A DNA stretch of 64,000 bases. Source: Xylocopa sonorina (lineage: Eukaryota > Arthropoda > Insecta > Hymenoptera > Apidae). A program made the translations under genes and the position numbers. Shown piece by piece: positions 12,001-23,920 of this stretch. The DNA is taken from positions 10,044,001 to 10,108,000 of the forward strand of contig NC_135202.1 of NCBI RefSeq assembly GCF_050948175.1. Reading direction: 5' to 3'. The notes under the pieces were generated by a model, which ran no database searches, was not told where the DNA came from, and saw only the letters and a program-made list of their open reading frames with translations. Within the stretch, counting starts at the first letter, position 1. Every line of letters begins with the position of its first letter.

Positions 12001-14005
12001 CAATTTGTCCGTTAAACTTCACCCCTTCTGCCAACCGTGCGTACATATTCACCCCGTTCAATAGGGATATTATCCCTTTTTTTTTTTCTTCCGTATTGAT
12101 TATTGTTCCACCTTTTGCGCGCTTGGCACACGATTCAGGCCTGGCTGAGCGCGCGCGCACGGGCGCACTATGGGTAAGTGGCGTTCTCGAATATAAACTC
12201 TTTATGCGGTGGTTAACGATCGCTCGTAACACGATACGTTTTCGTCGTGTACCGTTACGCGAAAGGGTGGCAGTTTCGGAGAGTAGAACGAAGGAGGAGA
12301 GAAGTCGATTACGGCAGGACGCCGGCCAATCGCTCCACCGGGCGCTGCTTTTCCATCGCCTCGAGACTCGGCCGATTTCCGTGGCGCAAGGGTTTCACGC
12401 GCCGTCAGCCTCTCTCGATGGGTAATTAAGAGCTCTCCTTCTCCCTCTCTCCCTCTCTCTTTCTCTGTTTGGAAACCGATCGTTTCGACGCCCTTTTCTC
12501 GCTGCCACTCGAGGCTTCCGCGACGTTTCGTGGCCCGCCGCTGGTGGTCCCGTGAACAAAGCCTAGGATTTGGTCCACGAAGGGGTAGTTTTCTGTGCCT
12601 CGTCGTTAATTCCGGACGTTTCGATTCTCCTTGGTCGCGTCTCACGGCGCCACCTTAACTATTCCGATCCATGACGGAGATTTTAAAACGTGAACGCAAA
12701 CGCCTGTCTGAAAGGTGAGACGCGAGCCCGTTGTTCCGCGTAACACCGTTAAAAAAAGATGTCCACGCGCAGATTTACGAGCCAGTGACAAGCGCGGCGA
12801 GCTCTGTTTTTATCGATTCGCCTAACAGCGTTCATGGTTACGTAGTGACTTATAAAGTGTCATTACGATGACCCAACAATGAGTTATTGGCTTTCAAAGT
12901 ACTCGGCTAAATCCGCTACTTGGCTTCGTTCCGCTCGCTGCCTGTTACAGGCCAAGTGGAGGATTTATGCTTGTGCTTACACAGGAGACAACTTCATTTC
13001 ACTGGATTTCAAGGAAACAAGTTAATTGCTTTAGCGCGACGCTTGCAGGCTTTAGAAACCCGGACCAGGATACACTCGCGGATTAAACTCACACCCCCTT
13101 TGCACCTCAAACGAGGCAGATAAGGGGCGGCGAGAGGGAATTAATTACGGTAGACGTCGCTAAGATTTCTTCTCCTATTAAAAAGTTCCTCCGCTTCCGG
13201 CTGTGGGCGCGCGATTTAACCCTCGAACGTAAAGCGCGTGTCTCGTGTTTATCGATAATCATTTCTCGCGAGTAAACGACCACGAAAGATCGCTGTTTGC
13301 CAGAAGAAAGTCGAACGAATCCCCGATCATCCCCTCGCGAGGTGCTCCAAAGTATTCTCAGCGAGAATTTTCGATTTCGTCGACAGTACGGAGGCGTCAT
13401 CAGCGTCAACGGAGGAACAAAAAAAAAGTACGAAGAGGATACGCCTCCGAGATGAAGGGAGAAGGACGAGTCGAAACGACACACGTACACGCAGAGAGAA
13501 AACCAGGGAGGGGAAAAAAACGGGAAGAGAAACGCGGAGCACGGGCGTGGGACGAAGGTGGAAACGGAGGAGGAAAGAGACAGAAACTGTGTTTCGACGC
13601 GATTATTATTCGTGGTCTATTCCCAGCTACCGTTCATCCCACATTTGTTTCCGACGTTGAACATCCATATCGCCCTCGAACGGGCGATCATACACAATGG
13701 GCTTTATCGTACCTTCCTTTGAAACCTGGAGCGCGATCCCACGCTAATTAACGAATCATTCATCGACGCTGTAATTAACGAGGCCGACTCTGTCGCGGAT
13801 TATCCCGGGCAGGGATCTTTTGCGCATAGACGTCATGTGCCTGCGGTTACGTTACGTGAATATTGTTGCCCCTGTTGCAAAGGGGACCGCGCGACTTTTG
13901 CACCGCCAGCCAAAAGAGTGCCGGAGGAAGAGAGTCGATGGAAACTCGTGGATTGGTGAGAGGAAAAAAAAACATATATATATATATTTATCTTCGCGAC
14001 GATTT

Positions 14006-14040
<35 letters not shown>

Positions 14041-16179
14041 TTTCTCTGTCTGATATTTCAATGCAATTTCTCTGTGTGTGCGCGCGAAGAATTTTTCTTC
14101 CTTTTCCTTGTCCTTCATTTTTTAAAATTTTATTCTCGTTACTCTCTTCTCTGTTTCATATACTTTTATTCTTTCCCTCCTTTTTAAAGAACGCTGTTAC
14201 ATTTGTTGCGCCCCGTTTCTCGGTACGAACACGCGGTAATTAGATTGGAGCGCGTTGGAGACCTGGTGAAGATAAACGGGAGACGCGCGCGGCTCTGTCG
14301 CAGCGTCGCCGTGGCATTCTGATTAATTTATAGATTAGCGCGAGCTGGTCGCCTCTTGCCGGTGGAGTATTATCAATTTTAATACGGCTTTGTCGCGAGA
14401 CAACCATTTACGCCTCTCCGCGACGTGTCTTTAAATCTGATACCGCGCGAGCGCGAAGCAACTACTCGGAGGGTGTGCAATTATTTTTGGGAGTATGGCG
14501 TTCCATCGACCTAGTCTCGCGTACTCGCCGCGATCCAGCGTCGTCTAATCATCCCTCGAGCGTTAAAAGTCTCCTTGTAACGCCCAAGAGTCACCAGTTT
14601 AATTTTTATCTTATAGCAGGTTTTCTATACAACATTTTAAATACCACTGATGATGCTTATAATATAAAAAATGATTGACCAATGCCACGATTCGCTTCTG
14701 AACGTAACAACCCCGGAAATTCCATTGGAGAACACGTCCAATGACCAAGCGCGACCGTGCAGGGATGAACGAACGTCGACGAACCGCCAAACAGGAACGG
14801 GACCATTAAGACGCGGCCATTTTCGTCCCAGCGATATGTTCCGGCTCGTTCCCCCGCCGTGGCGAGCAGTTTAGAGTGACGGGTATCGTGACTGGAGCTT
14901 AACGCGCTTCCGTAACCGCGCATACACGGGGAGCAGAGCAAGGGTGGCGAAACGAACGAGAAGGCGAGGTAAATTCGCGGAGCGTCTAATTCGGATAATA
15001 TTCTACACGGGAATCCTTTCTGCTGAAATCTCTTCTGCCTGGAAATGCTATTACCGTATCAGTTCAGAGGGCGAAGCGAGAGGGAGCGATGGCGCGGCGG
15101 CGAGGGCGGTACGGCCAGGCGGAGGGGTTGCCGGGGACGTTAAGCGTCGATGCGGCCTGGGGAAGATTTTCGCGGTGCAAGCTTTTCGTGTACTTAGCCC
15201 GACCTTGGCTCAGGACCGGGACGAGACCCGGGTAGGTAGTAGCGATTTAATAATAAATCGAACCGAGAAGTTGCTCGCTTCCTCCGGGCGCGGAAGACGC
15301 TCGCTGGGGTGGTCGAAACGCGCCGGGGTGGACCCGTTCGGAGGGTCTTAGGCTCCTTAACGCGGGCCACGCGCTGCTGTTTCATCCGTCGATCTATTAT
15401 GCAACCGTTGCCTAATTGATTCTTTCCTACTTTCAGCGCCTCTCCGCGCGTCTGACATTCGATCCTTACCCCCGCGTCAGCTTCTCGACCGTTTCCAGCG
15501 AGCAGTTTCGAGTAATACGAGACGAAGCCGTTGTTCCGTGGCACTTCGACTCTTGTAGAAACAGACCAGCGATCAGAAATGTAGGTTAGAAACGGTTCTT
15601 TGGCGAGCTCGAGCCGAGGAGCGAAGAGTGTATTCGTGTCGAGCTCGAGAACGATCCAGCGGTGAACCGTCGAGGCTCACTCCCGCGTAGCCCACGGGGT
15701 GACAAGCCGACGCGCCCCTGTCCATCGAAATAATCTTTTCCCTCGGTCGAAGTGGTGCACGTCGGTCTGGAGTGGGACTTAATCAAATGGTAAACGGGTG
15801 GAAAACAAGCAATTGGAGGCATCGAACCGAGACGAGAGCGAGCGAGCGAGTAAGCAAGCAAGCGAGCAACCAACCAGCCGGTTTATATATAGCGGGGTAG
15901 CCGTCAGTCGGAAGGGGGTGTAAATCTGATAAAATCATCTCGAACCCTCCATCGTCTCCCAGCAGCCCCTTGTGGCGCTGGTTGGCCTGGCTCGAGTTCC
16001 TCGCCGTGATATATCCGATATAGAGCCAGGACGGCCCTAAGTAACGTAAGTAATGTAAGAGGGTGGTTGTTGCTACGGTTGTTATTAAATGAGACAGCCT
16101 AATAGGCCCATTACGGACCCCTCTCAGTCCATTCCCACATAATATAATCCGTAGCTGCAGCCACGCGTTCTGCCCTCGC

Positions 16180-16227
<48 letters not shown>

Positions 16228-18156
16228 TTATCACTCCCTAAACACCCTCAATGTCCACGCGCGCGTACACACGCGCGATTCGCACGACGCAACCCGTCCG
16301 TGGACCGACGCAGCCGAGAGGAGCACTCGCGCCTACGATAATTTCATCTGCGGTTGAAAGGATGCCCACAGACGATACGACGTTTGGTATCGCCTTCTAA
16401 TTTCGGATCGCGTCCCTCTGTTCGATGTCCACAGCTGGACATCCGAGAACATCATCGATGGTATTATTATTCGACGAGACGTGCTTTGATTTATGGCGTC
16501 GGGGTGCTCCAGAGATGGATAGAACGATCGAAACGTCTTTGGTTGTTCCTTTGACTGTTGTTGACACTCCGCGCGATGATGTTTGAGGAAAACAGTGGGA
16601 ACGAGTGGATAGCAACGGCGGTGGATCGTTTTGATACCGTTTGGAAAAACAGGGGGTGGACCATAAATATCGTAACTGGCTGCACTTGGTGGACACGCGG
16701 TAATCTTTGCTCTCGCGGAGTTTCTCGCACGATACGATGGAAAATCTTGTTTCAACGTGAACAATTTCCCTGCGCAAGCGGAGAATCGACTCGAGTACGA
16801 ATATTCGAGTGACATGTGCCCACGTTCGGTTCGATTGATCAAAGCTCTGCCACAGCGAACCCGAAGAAACCGTGTCGAGCACCTACTACAAGTTAACACC
16901 CGTGTGGGTTACACCTTCCTGCACCGTACACATCGATTCGTACCGAACAAATGGAAGTATGCCTTGTATAACGTTCGATACAACACGTACGATTCCCGCG
17001 ATACGAGGCTCTCTATGTACGAGAGAAAGAGGTCAGGGTGCACGTGTCGATCGGGTCGGATTGTTGTCGATCTCGTCGGCGAATGCGACGGCGCGCGATC
17101 ATCGATGAAATAGTTATCGCGAGCCGCGCTGATGCTCGACGTTCTGCCGCGGATATAAAATTGATGGCGCGCGCTAATTCCTTATTAGTAAACATCGATA
17201 GGTTCGTTTAGCGGCGTCGACGCGTCAACGGGGTAAACCGTGCCGGCGCGAATCAATCGACCGATAAATACTGTCGCTTTATATAAAAAAAAAAAACTAT
17301 ACACCTCTGCATTCGAGTACCGTTTATCATCAGCTGTCACTAATCGTTGCAATCGCTGAGACAACAGAAACGAGACCCATTCCAGTCAGTATCCATTCCC
17401 ACTGTACACACTTTCTCTCGTCTTCCCTGGCCCTCATCGAACTGTCACACAATTTGAAACGTCCAGCGAACCGGATGAACTGAAACGCACTACAAAACTA
17501 GGAGACGAGATCCCGTCGAACGTGCACGGTAAAAAGCGGATCGATAGGACACGAGAAACGTACCTGGACAGCATGGCCAGGTCCGCCGACGCTTGATGGC
17601 CGAGCAGAGGGTTCGCAGCTGCGTCGGTGGGCGGTGAGAAAGTGGACGCGGGGCTGGTAGCACTGGTAGCACATCCGATCCCCATGCTGGTCGCATTGTT
17701 CCTGCTCTCGACCGTGTGGCCGACCGTCGAGGTGCCCCGTTGGTTGTTGGAGTATCTCAAGGACGCGGGCGAGGACAACCCTCTAGCGGGGCTGTCGCAG
17801 GTGGAGCCGATCCTCTGGGAGTTTTGCGCGTTCGACGCCGGCAGCGGCGAGCCCCTGTCCACGTCCGACGATTGTCTCTCGCCGGACACCGTCGACGTGG
17901 AGTCGACGGGCGGCGACTCGGGCCTGCCTAGGATGCTGGAGATGCTGAAGGACGTGTACTGGGGATTGCAGGCGGGCCTCAACACCGGTTTGCCCACGTC
18001 GAAGCTGAACGAGTGGTGGTTGTTCAATCCGCAGCCAGGCTTGCCGTTCTTCTCTTGGAGAAGCAGCTCTGCCGGCGTCGAGCTGCTCCTCGAGCCTTCC
18101 AACTCGAGATCCTCCTCTGACACCACGGACACTTCGATCTCCGTCTCGCCGGACAT
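1195..18156 (-). CDS. Hmx: Hmx (NK5/H6-like) homeobox transcription factor, three-exon gene
   Basis: The gene is joined from 18156-17564, 8349-8003 and 2036-1195, giving 1782 nt and 593 aa. Intron 1 (8350-17563) and intron 2 (2037-8002) have GT..AG ends. Codon phase is kept at both junctions: 2 nt carried into exon 2 and 1 nt into exon 3. The homeodomain at residues 402-461 and the conserved block just after it, ending LVRVPILYHE, are diagnostic of the HMX family. An EH1-like motif (FSISSILG, residues 70-77) predicts Groucho binding. HMX proteins are nuclear DNA-binding regulators in the nervous system and head; a repressor role here is inferred from the EH1 motif. slouch lies upstream on the same strand. 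Family assignment is very secure. The start codon and any upstream exon are less so. Confidence 0.95.
2154..2785 (+). repeat. left terminal inverted repeat of the transposon
   Basis: 632 bp, the reverse complement of 4054-4685. It contains a G-rich stretch (GGAGGGGGAGGGGGTC) near 2281 and many A and T runs. It ends at 2785, where the surviving transposase reading frame begins. Confidence 0.9.
2773..4016 (+). pseudogene. decayed DDE_Tnp_4 transposase with C-terminal SWIM zinc finger
   Basis: The reading frame is broken in two. The upstream part (2773-2979) has no ATG and contains IWDGTYVYLHKS, whose Asp (2890-2892) fits the first catalytic D. It shifts out of frame within a run of 13 A (2956-2968) and stops at 2977. 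The downstream part (2985-4016, 343 aa) holds the second Asp in LDRGF (residue 52), the Glu in RWVVESVNSSLKRF (residue 101), and a SWIM-type finger, CQC...CCAH (residues 287-301). Related full-length proteins are longer and have an N-terminal DNA-binding region; here it is missing at the boundary with the left repeat. The copy is therefore probably inactive by itself. A sequencing error in the A run could explain the shift but not the missing N-terminus. Confidence 0.82.
4054..4685 (-). repeat. right terminal inverted repeat of the transposon
   Basis: 632 bp, inverted copy of the left arm and of equal length. It starts 37 bp after the transposase stop codon. Pairing runs continuously from AATGTAAGTAACATT at the inner edge to the outer GAATAGGGTCCTTTC. 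Confidence 0.9.
4902..4917 (+). repeat. G16 homopolymer run
   Basis: Sixteen consecutive G followed by TGG, about 220 bp outside the right end of the transposon. The length may be unstable or misassembled. Confidence 0.9.
5972..6004 (+). repeat. (CT)n microsatellite
   Basis: Alternating CT tract within Hmx intron 2, continued by imperfect CT to about 6018. GAGA-type sequence on the minus strand. Confidence 0.9.
8003..8349 (-). CDS. Hmx: Hmx coding exon 2
   Basis: This is a 347-nt internal exon. It is preceded by a pyrimidine-rich acceptor (TTTCTTTCAG, ending at 8350) and followed by a GTGAGT donor (starting at 8002). It needs one incoming base triplet completion and leaves one base over, which fits both neighbouring exons exactly. 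It encodes the stretch starting LGLMSSLIAGRYPVGIGVGG, then a Gln/His-rich run (HLHQQQQHQHH) and an Ala/Ser-rich low-complexity part. No domain is recognised. It is placed in Hmx because of the splice signals, phase match and coding composition. Confidence 0.85.
8988..9024 (+). repeat. A-rich simple repeat
   Basis: Imperfect poly-A interrupted by T and G (AAATAAAAAAA pattern), immediately preceded by a CT tract. Low complexity only. Confidence 0.8.
9490..9510 (+). repeat. small inverted repeat GGTTCTT...AAGAACC
   Basis: Seven-base arms around CTAATTA, inside Hmx intron 1. It could form a hairpin or be a dimeric binding site; no function is shown. Confidence 0.55.
9700..9840. promoter_or_regulatory. 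candidate enhancer block in Hmx intron 1
   Basis: AT-rich compared with its neighbours, with CTTAATTG, GATTAAGG and TTAAGTG (9826-9832). TTAAGTG is close to the CAAGTG/TTAAGTG core bound by NK-class homeodomains, including HMX. Autoregulation is an inference only. Confidence 0.3.
10335..10346 (+). promoter_or_regulatory. CAAGTG HMX-type site abutting a CAGCTG E-box
   Basis: CAAGTG at 10335-10340 is the core HMX proteins prefer. CAGCTG at 10341-10346 is a palindromic E-box. Both are directly visible; occupancy is unknown. Confidence 0.3.
13971..14037 (+). repeat. (TA)n and (CT)n simple repeats
   Basis: A short TATATATATATA run near 13975 is followed by a CT tract at 14009-14036. Low complexity in Hmx intron 1. 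Confidence 0.85.
15831..15878 (+). repeat. degenerate GCGA/GCAA tetranucleotide repeat
   Basis: Successive GAGC, GAGT, AAGC and CAAC tetramers change gradually along about 45 bp, as in a decaying tetranucleotide microsatellite. Confidence 0.65.
16005..16170. promoter_or_regulatory. candidate conserved non-coding block in Hmx intron 1
   Basis: A segment of balanced composition between GC-rich flanks, with ATATCCGATATAG, TTATTAAATGAG, ATTACGG and ATAATATAATCC. It looks like constrained enhancer DNA, but this rests on texture alone. Confidence 0.25.
16184..16220 (+). repeat. (CT)n microsatellite
   Basis: Nearly perfect CT dinucleotide tract. Confidence 0.92.
17564..18156 (-). CDS. Hmx: Hmx coding exon 1 (EH1 motif)
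   Basis: This exon encodes residues 1-197 and two bases of residue 198. The frame is open up to a TGA at 18301-18303, but no ATG lies between that stop and the ATG at 18154-18156, so this is the first possible start in a contiguous exon. A GTG at 18265-18267 is not a credible eukaryotic start. The N-terminus is acidic (MSGETEIEVSVVSEEDLELE). An EH1-like sequence, FSISSILG, lies at 17926-17949. The exon ends CTGTCCAG and is followed by a strong donor, GTACGT, at 17563 downward. A non-coding first exon further upstream cannot be excluded. Confidence 0.88.
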
Positions 18157-18689
18157 GGCTTCTGACCTGTGGCCAACGTAGCGGTCGCAGGGACGTTCAC
18201 CGTTCCCGGACGCGACAGTCTCGATTTCACACGAGTCGAGGAACGGATCACCGTCACCACTGAACACGATCGTCCCGTTTGTATCGAGTCGTTCCGCCCG
18301 TCAGAACCGCACGGGCTGCTCCTCCGTCGACGACGGTCCGACGGCGGGGCACGGTCTATCCGACACGCGGGATCGCGGCTCGCGTCGCATATCAGGCGGT
18401 GAGCGTGGCAGGATGGCGATGGTAAACTGCACGGCGTAGGCTAGCGTGTTCGCCGCGACGCCTCCGTCGGCAGGACGTCCCTGGTCGACGTGCTGGATCG
18501 TAGACGGATCGCTCGATCGCGCGACATTCGTAAGCGATACCCTGGACGACAGGATGATAGGAGACAAGACACTTGGAGGGCCCACCCTTTCGAGAGCCAC
18601 CCTCTTTTCACCCCTCTCGTCCTTCGACCACCTCTATCTGTCCACCACCCTCCTTCTCACTTTATTTCTCTCTAGGTATGTACACCTCT

Positions 18690-18790
18690 ATGCACGTCTG
18701 TGTATGTGTGTGTATGTCTGCGTCTCCGTATGTACGTGTGTCCGTGCGCGTGTACGTGTCACACAGGGTGTGTGCGTGCGGCAAAACCAC
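18690..18790 (+). repeat. GT-rich low-complexity tract
   Basis: Imperfect TGTG, TGTA and CGTG repeats about 480-630 bp upstream of the Hmx start codon. It can form alternating purine-pyrimidine DNA. Confidence 0.75.
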
Positions 18791-19696
18791 CTCCTACCAC
18801 CCGCCTACCAGTCTGACACGTAGCCTTTTCTCCTCTCTGCCTCACCGCGGCCCGCGATCTTCCCTTTCCCCTCTTCGTTGCTGGTCTATCCGCTAGACGT
18901 TCCCGTGCGTGTAAAACCGCGAAGAGTAACACGGAGTCACTTCCTCGAGTCACTTTCTCTTCCACTGATCGTTAATCACTTGGTCCGCCAGCAGCTTTTG
19001 CCTTTAGCTTCCTCGCCACGAGGAGGATCGATGGATCGTTCCTTTTACTCCTCTTCTTCTTCTTCTTCCGCTGCTGCTGCTTCTTCTTCTTCTTGTTCCC
19101 GCTACCTCGTCGCGTCGGCAGATATTTACCACTGGACTCGATCGAGGTTTCCCGCGGCACGAGTCACACGGAGCAGAACCGTTCGTTCCTGCGAGCACGA
19201 AAACAGTGATCGCGACGAGGACGTATCGCGTAAACGTTCGACGAGCACCGCAGAGGGTAAACGACGCGACGGCAACATCCACTACGCGCGCGACGATCGT
19301 CGGTTGTCACTGGCACGAGCCGGTTGATCGGCGACGAAAAGAAGAGCACGTAGACGACGTCGGTGGCCGCGAAGTGCGTGTCGTATTGGCCGGATGATGG
19401 ACTGCGGATGGGCACTGTGCTCCTCGCGCCAAGGGTAGGAAAACGCCGGAGAAACCACAGGTCACACGAACGAGGGCCTTATACTCGAACATTCGCGCAC
19501 GCAACGCCGGAGAGCCCGCGGAGCGACGTAGGGTGGCGAGCGGAGACGGGCGCGAGTGGGACGCAGAGGGAAAGCGGGGACGTGTAGCGGGCCAGGGTGG
19601 TGAAAGAGAAAGGAGAAGGGAGAAGATCGAGACGGAGAGCGCGGAGTCACGCTTCGAGAGTCGCGAAGGGGTGGCAGCGGTGGTCGGCGATGACGA

Positions 19697-19727
19697 TGGT
19701 GGTGGTGGTGGTGGTGGTGGTGGTGGT
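19697..19727 (+). repeat. (TGG)10 trinucleotide repeat
   Basis: Uninterrupted GGT/TGG units upstream of Hmx. Reading frames through it give poly-Val, poly-Gly or poly-Trp and have no gene context. Confidence 0.9.
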
Positions 19728-20159
19728 TGCGCGTCGGACGACGACGACAACGGGGTGGTCGGTACGAGAGAGGGATGAACGTCGTCGTTGGAGGGGATAC
19801 GACGTACAGGGGGTGTACGGCTGAGCTGGCAAGTTCGCCAGAAGGGGTGCAGTTATTGTGGAGGGGCATGGGGCGGAGCGGAGCGAATGGCTTACCGTAG
19901 GGGATGGATCTCGCGATTTCTCATAGGGCGGAGGCGCGATCGATGGCTCGTTGCCGGTGTGCACCTGGCACGAGGGTAGCCGTGGGCGCGGGCCAATCGC
20001 GTGAGCCGCGACGTCCTTAACTCGAAAGATACTCGCCCTCGACGATCCTGCGGATCGCGGAATGGGGGTGGCCCCGCGTAGCCTCGTCGGTGGCTAGCTA
20101 CCCTCTGGCAGCCGGCACGCGGACAGGGGTGGGGATATCACACAACTCCGCCAGGCTGG

Positions 20160-20265
20160 TGGCCGTGCCTCGCCGTGTTACTTATCCATTATAACACTCC
20201 AAGATCTTGATTTAAGCCTGCAGCCAGCGGTGAGCTTTTAACCAATTAGCCTTTATAGCCTGGCC
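20160..20265. promoter_or_regulatory. candidate enhancer block
   Basis: It contains TTACTTATCCATTATAAC, TTGATTTAAGCC, CCAATTAGCC and CTTTATAGCC, embedded in GC-rich DNA about 2 kb upstream of the Hmx start. GATA-type and homeodomain-type cores are seen; regulation is inferred. Confidence 0.3.
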
Positions 20266-20856
20266 CCCCTCGACACCCCGTTCACTCTGCCGCCCCGTGC
20301 GCTACCCTCCTCTGTCCTTCTCCCCGCTACCACCGCGATGCGCTCTCTCCTCTCTCGTCGCGCGAGCGTTCGTCAGCCGTCGCTAACCCTCCCCTACCTC
20401 TCTGGCCGCCCATTTTAGTTTGCCTCGTCGACTCGCTTTGCTCTCTCCTCCTAACCGGTGTGCCACACCGGTGGTATAGTTGCCTGTACACCTATATCTG
20501 CTATTCTATACCAACGTCCTCGCCGCAGTCGCGCGATGTACCCACCTAATCTACTGCTTCTCTTCACTTCCCCTCCCCGCCCCACCCTCCTAGTTACCTC
20601 TATCCGCGGTAGCTCCCTCTTTTTCTTCACCGTTTCAACCCCGTACCTACCTACCCCCTTCTCGCTCGGCCTATAACCACATGCATTATGCGCGTCGGTG
20701 TATCAGAGCCCGCGTATTCGCGCGTGCAAATACCCCGAGAGCACGTACCCGACCGCCGGGGGTGAGTTTCTCGTTCCGAGTCAGATACCCTCCCGACTCT
20801 CGAACCGCCCATGCCATCGTCGTCCACCGAGCCTGATGTCTACTCTTCCGTCTCTT

Positions 20857-20859
<3 letters not shown>

Positions 20860-20894
<35 letters not shown>
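20860..20894 (+). repeat. (CT)n microsatellite
   Basis: Nearly perfect CT tract with one TTT interruption at its end. Confidence 0.92.
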
Positions 20895-20903
<9 letters not shown>

Positions 20904-23900
20904 GGCGATAGTCGTCGGCTTAAATACGCGCCAGGCGCGACGGAAATTAAAAGTGGACCGCGCGATTCTATCGCGACAACGGTACAGCGCCTGTAGCTTT
21001 TCCTTCGCCCTTCCGTCGACTTTGTCGACGTCGTCCTTTCTTCGATTCTTCGCGATTGCGCCGCGGGGATCGATGATCTCTCAGTAGAAACAGTGGCTGC
21101 TTTTAACGGGCGGAGTTAAAGGAGACGAGAGGAAAGGGAAGGAAATTTCGCATCGAACCTCGTCCGCGTCCCATCCACGGTCGAGTCACCGAAGCCTTCG
21201 ACATTTAACGAGTCCGTAGGGCTCCTTCAACGGCCTCCTTTTCATCGCGGGGTTAACAAAACGCGCGCGTTGCGCGGCATAATGGGCCGCGGGGTCCTCC
21301 CGTGGATCCCAGCCGGAAGGGCACAAAAGCGATCTCGAGCGTCCGCGTCGTGAAAGCGCGTGGCTCCGGCTGAGCTCGCAGAAAGTACGAGGAGAATGAT
21401 TACACGGCCAGCGGCGTAGGCGAGGGCCGCGGACGGAGAAGCGGTACCCCGTTGAAAAGGGTCAAACGCGCACGGTACGTCTCGCGAGTAAACGCGACAA
21501 AGCGGCCCGACACGGCCGTTCGCGCTTCTGTCGCCACGCGGTAGCGGAGGTAACGCGAAACCGTTGACCGACCCTCTGCAGTGGAGGCGGACGGAAAGAG
21601 GCAGACGACCGGGTCCAGTTTCTGTTTCCACGGTTGTAACGAGCCTGCGTCTACGAGTGCACCTGGCTTAATTGCACTTGGGTGTTAACAGCGATTCTCC
21701 GCGCGCTCTTGCGTCCTCCTCCAACCCCCGTGCAACAACAGTCATACTCCAGACTGAAATCGTCCGAGTTTCACTAAGAAACGCTGCATCGATGCATCTA
21801 AGATCGCGCAACATCGAGAAAACACTGGTAGAACACCCATCCACCCTCTTGTCCCTCGAAGAAGTTAACTTCGAACAAGAGCTCTTCCATGTTACCGCGT
21901 CGATTTCAGGATCGTCCACAGCACACCCCGCCGTTCGAAACCGGTCGTGTCCGTGTGCCTACACTTCGCAACAGGGAAACTAAAAAGCACCGCGGCCTGG
22001 CCGGTCGCCTTGTGTTGTTCGCATTTTACTTTGTGCCCGATGCGTAAGAGGATTATATCCTCCGTCCGCTCCGCCGCCAGGACGGAGATAGGTGTCCACG
22101 AGCGAGAGACGAGAAGGGAAAGAATCACTCGCGGGAACGATCTCGGAGGTTTCACTGGAAGAGGGAGAGAGCGAGATGGGGAGAGGACAAGGGTGCAACG
22201 AGCGAGCCAAGAGATATTGGAGGACAGCTAAGCAAGACAGAGAACGATTAAAGAAGAAGAGAGAACGCAAAGAGAGACGGATGGTGGCCATGGCGGGGTA
22301 GTAAGTGGTGGTTATGCTTCACTTTTCACGGGGGCGCTATTGTTCCCTATTATCCGGCGTGATTAGTCGATGATGCAGGTAAGCTACCGCGGGGGGTCCC
22401 ATTATACTGCCAGCCAGAGCCACTACTCGTTCATCCGCGAACTGCGTGAGTTTCGGCCAGGAACATTGCGACCGTCTCCTCTCCTTTGCAACAACGTGTC
22501 CCACGTATATATATATATATACCTCCATCCGTCTCTGTTCGAGGCTCGCGTACCTCAGCCCTGGCTCCACGGACGGTCGGTTCCACCGTCGAGGGTATTC
22601 TCTACCCTGACGATGGACGGGGCGAATCGGTAGCACCGCCGACCTGCTGTGAAATTTATACTCTTAACGTGAACAATGATCGCGGCATCTCCGCCCCGGC
22701 GTTTTTGCACGGCCGATTTGTATCAACGTTCGAGTAACGGCCGCCCCTTTTATCCCGGGGAATCTGCGAATCTGCTTTGCCGAGTAATTAGACCGTGGTG
22801 CCCCATGGCTCTGTGTATCGTTCTCCCGTCGTCCCCCTTCTTCCGCCGCCGTTTCATCCCCGCGTCGCGTCGCTAGCAGCCTCGTAACCATCGTCGAGCA
22901 CCTGGAGATCGATCCAGGAATCGATCGCGCCGTGGCGTAGAATTACGCGGATCATCTCTGTACCGTTGCAAACCGGTCGTAGGATGGCTGGGTTCTGCAG
23001 CAGGTACAGGGGGTGGTAATTGCGCTTGGGAATTCCCTGCGATCGATGAGAGGCTCTGGCTGCCGAATTCATCGAGAGATTTCCAACTTCAGTGAGAGTG
23101 GAGATTGCGAGATCGGTACTTGGGTCAGTCCACGTTCGATCGTTGGTTCCTCTTCTTGGTGTATGGAGAGTGGCAGAAGTGTGATCGAACGACTATAACG
23201 CGACACCCTCGCGATGCGCAAGGTGGTGGCGGCGCTCGAGATCGATCAGGCCAACAACTGTGACATAATACCTACTTAACGAGGGATACACGGGGTGGCG
23301 ACGGTTAAAAACGGGCGAGAAAGAAAGGGAGGGCGAGGCGGAGGGTGGGGGTTGTTCGGGCAGGCGGAGAGAATAGGGCAGCGGTGGTTAGATAACAAGC
23401 GATTAACGACGGTCGTCCAACTTGAAACCGTCGCCCACCGGGTAGGGGCCCAAGGGAGAGACATAATGGCGACGAAGGTAAACGAGAGGTGGTACGAAGG
23501 TCGGTGAACAAGGCTACGGGGAAGAAAGGCGACGGTTCGCCTCTGCCTGGCTTTTAATGCCTCGCGTAAAATAAGCGACTAATTACTTGACGCCGTTCAC
23601 AGTAAACGCGAATTAAAAAGGAACCTGGTCCTCGTTCTCGCGGGCAAGAGAACGGCCCCTTTGTCTACCGTCGACTGTTGGGTTGGCGCCCTGTCTTTCC
23701 TCGCTTTCGTGCCGCGCCACTTTCGTCGAGCTAATCTTCGTGCGAAGACCGATCGAAGCGGACGTCCAGATCCGCCGGAAGAGGGGACCGGCCCTCGTGC
23801 TCGATCTCTCGTGAAATGACTCTCGCGATCTGAATCCGTGTCGCGTCTTCTTCCCTTTTCTCTCCTGCCATATAAACGTCGCACCGTTATTGTAAAACGT

Positions 23901-23920
23901 GGAAATGTAGCTCCAGTTGG

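Larger units (their letters stand above)
8350..17563 (-). other. Hmx intron 1 (9214 bp)
   Basis: Strong donor GTACGT at 17563 and acceptor TTTCTTTCAG ending at 8350. It contains poly-A and CT tracts, AT-rich blocks with homeodomain cores (9690-9840, 12830-12900, 14300-14400, 16000-16170), and large GC-rich open frames without domains (for example the 283-codon minus-strand frame at 10887-11738). No coding exon is recognised. Confidence 0.85.
18157..20040. other. Hmx 5' region: probable 5' UTR and promoter area
   Basis: It lies directly upstream of the Hmx ATG. An in-frame stop sits at 18301-18303, so any 5' coding extension must be spliced. It contains a GT-rich tract (about 18690-18790), a CTT/CTG-rich stretch near 19040-19100 and a (TGG)10 repeat. 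I see no clear TATA box, and no transcription start can be fixed from sequence. Confidence 0.5.

Noticed and set aside
18157..18267. Extension of Hmx exon 1 to a GTG at 18267
   Set aside because: No ATG exists before the in-frame stop at 18301; GTG starts are not expected in insects, so the ATG at 18156 was chosen.
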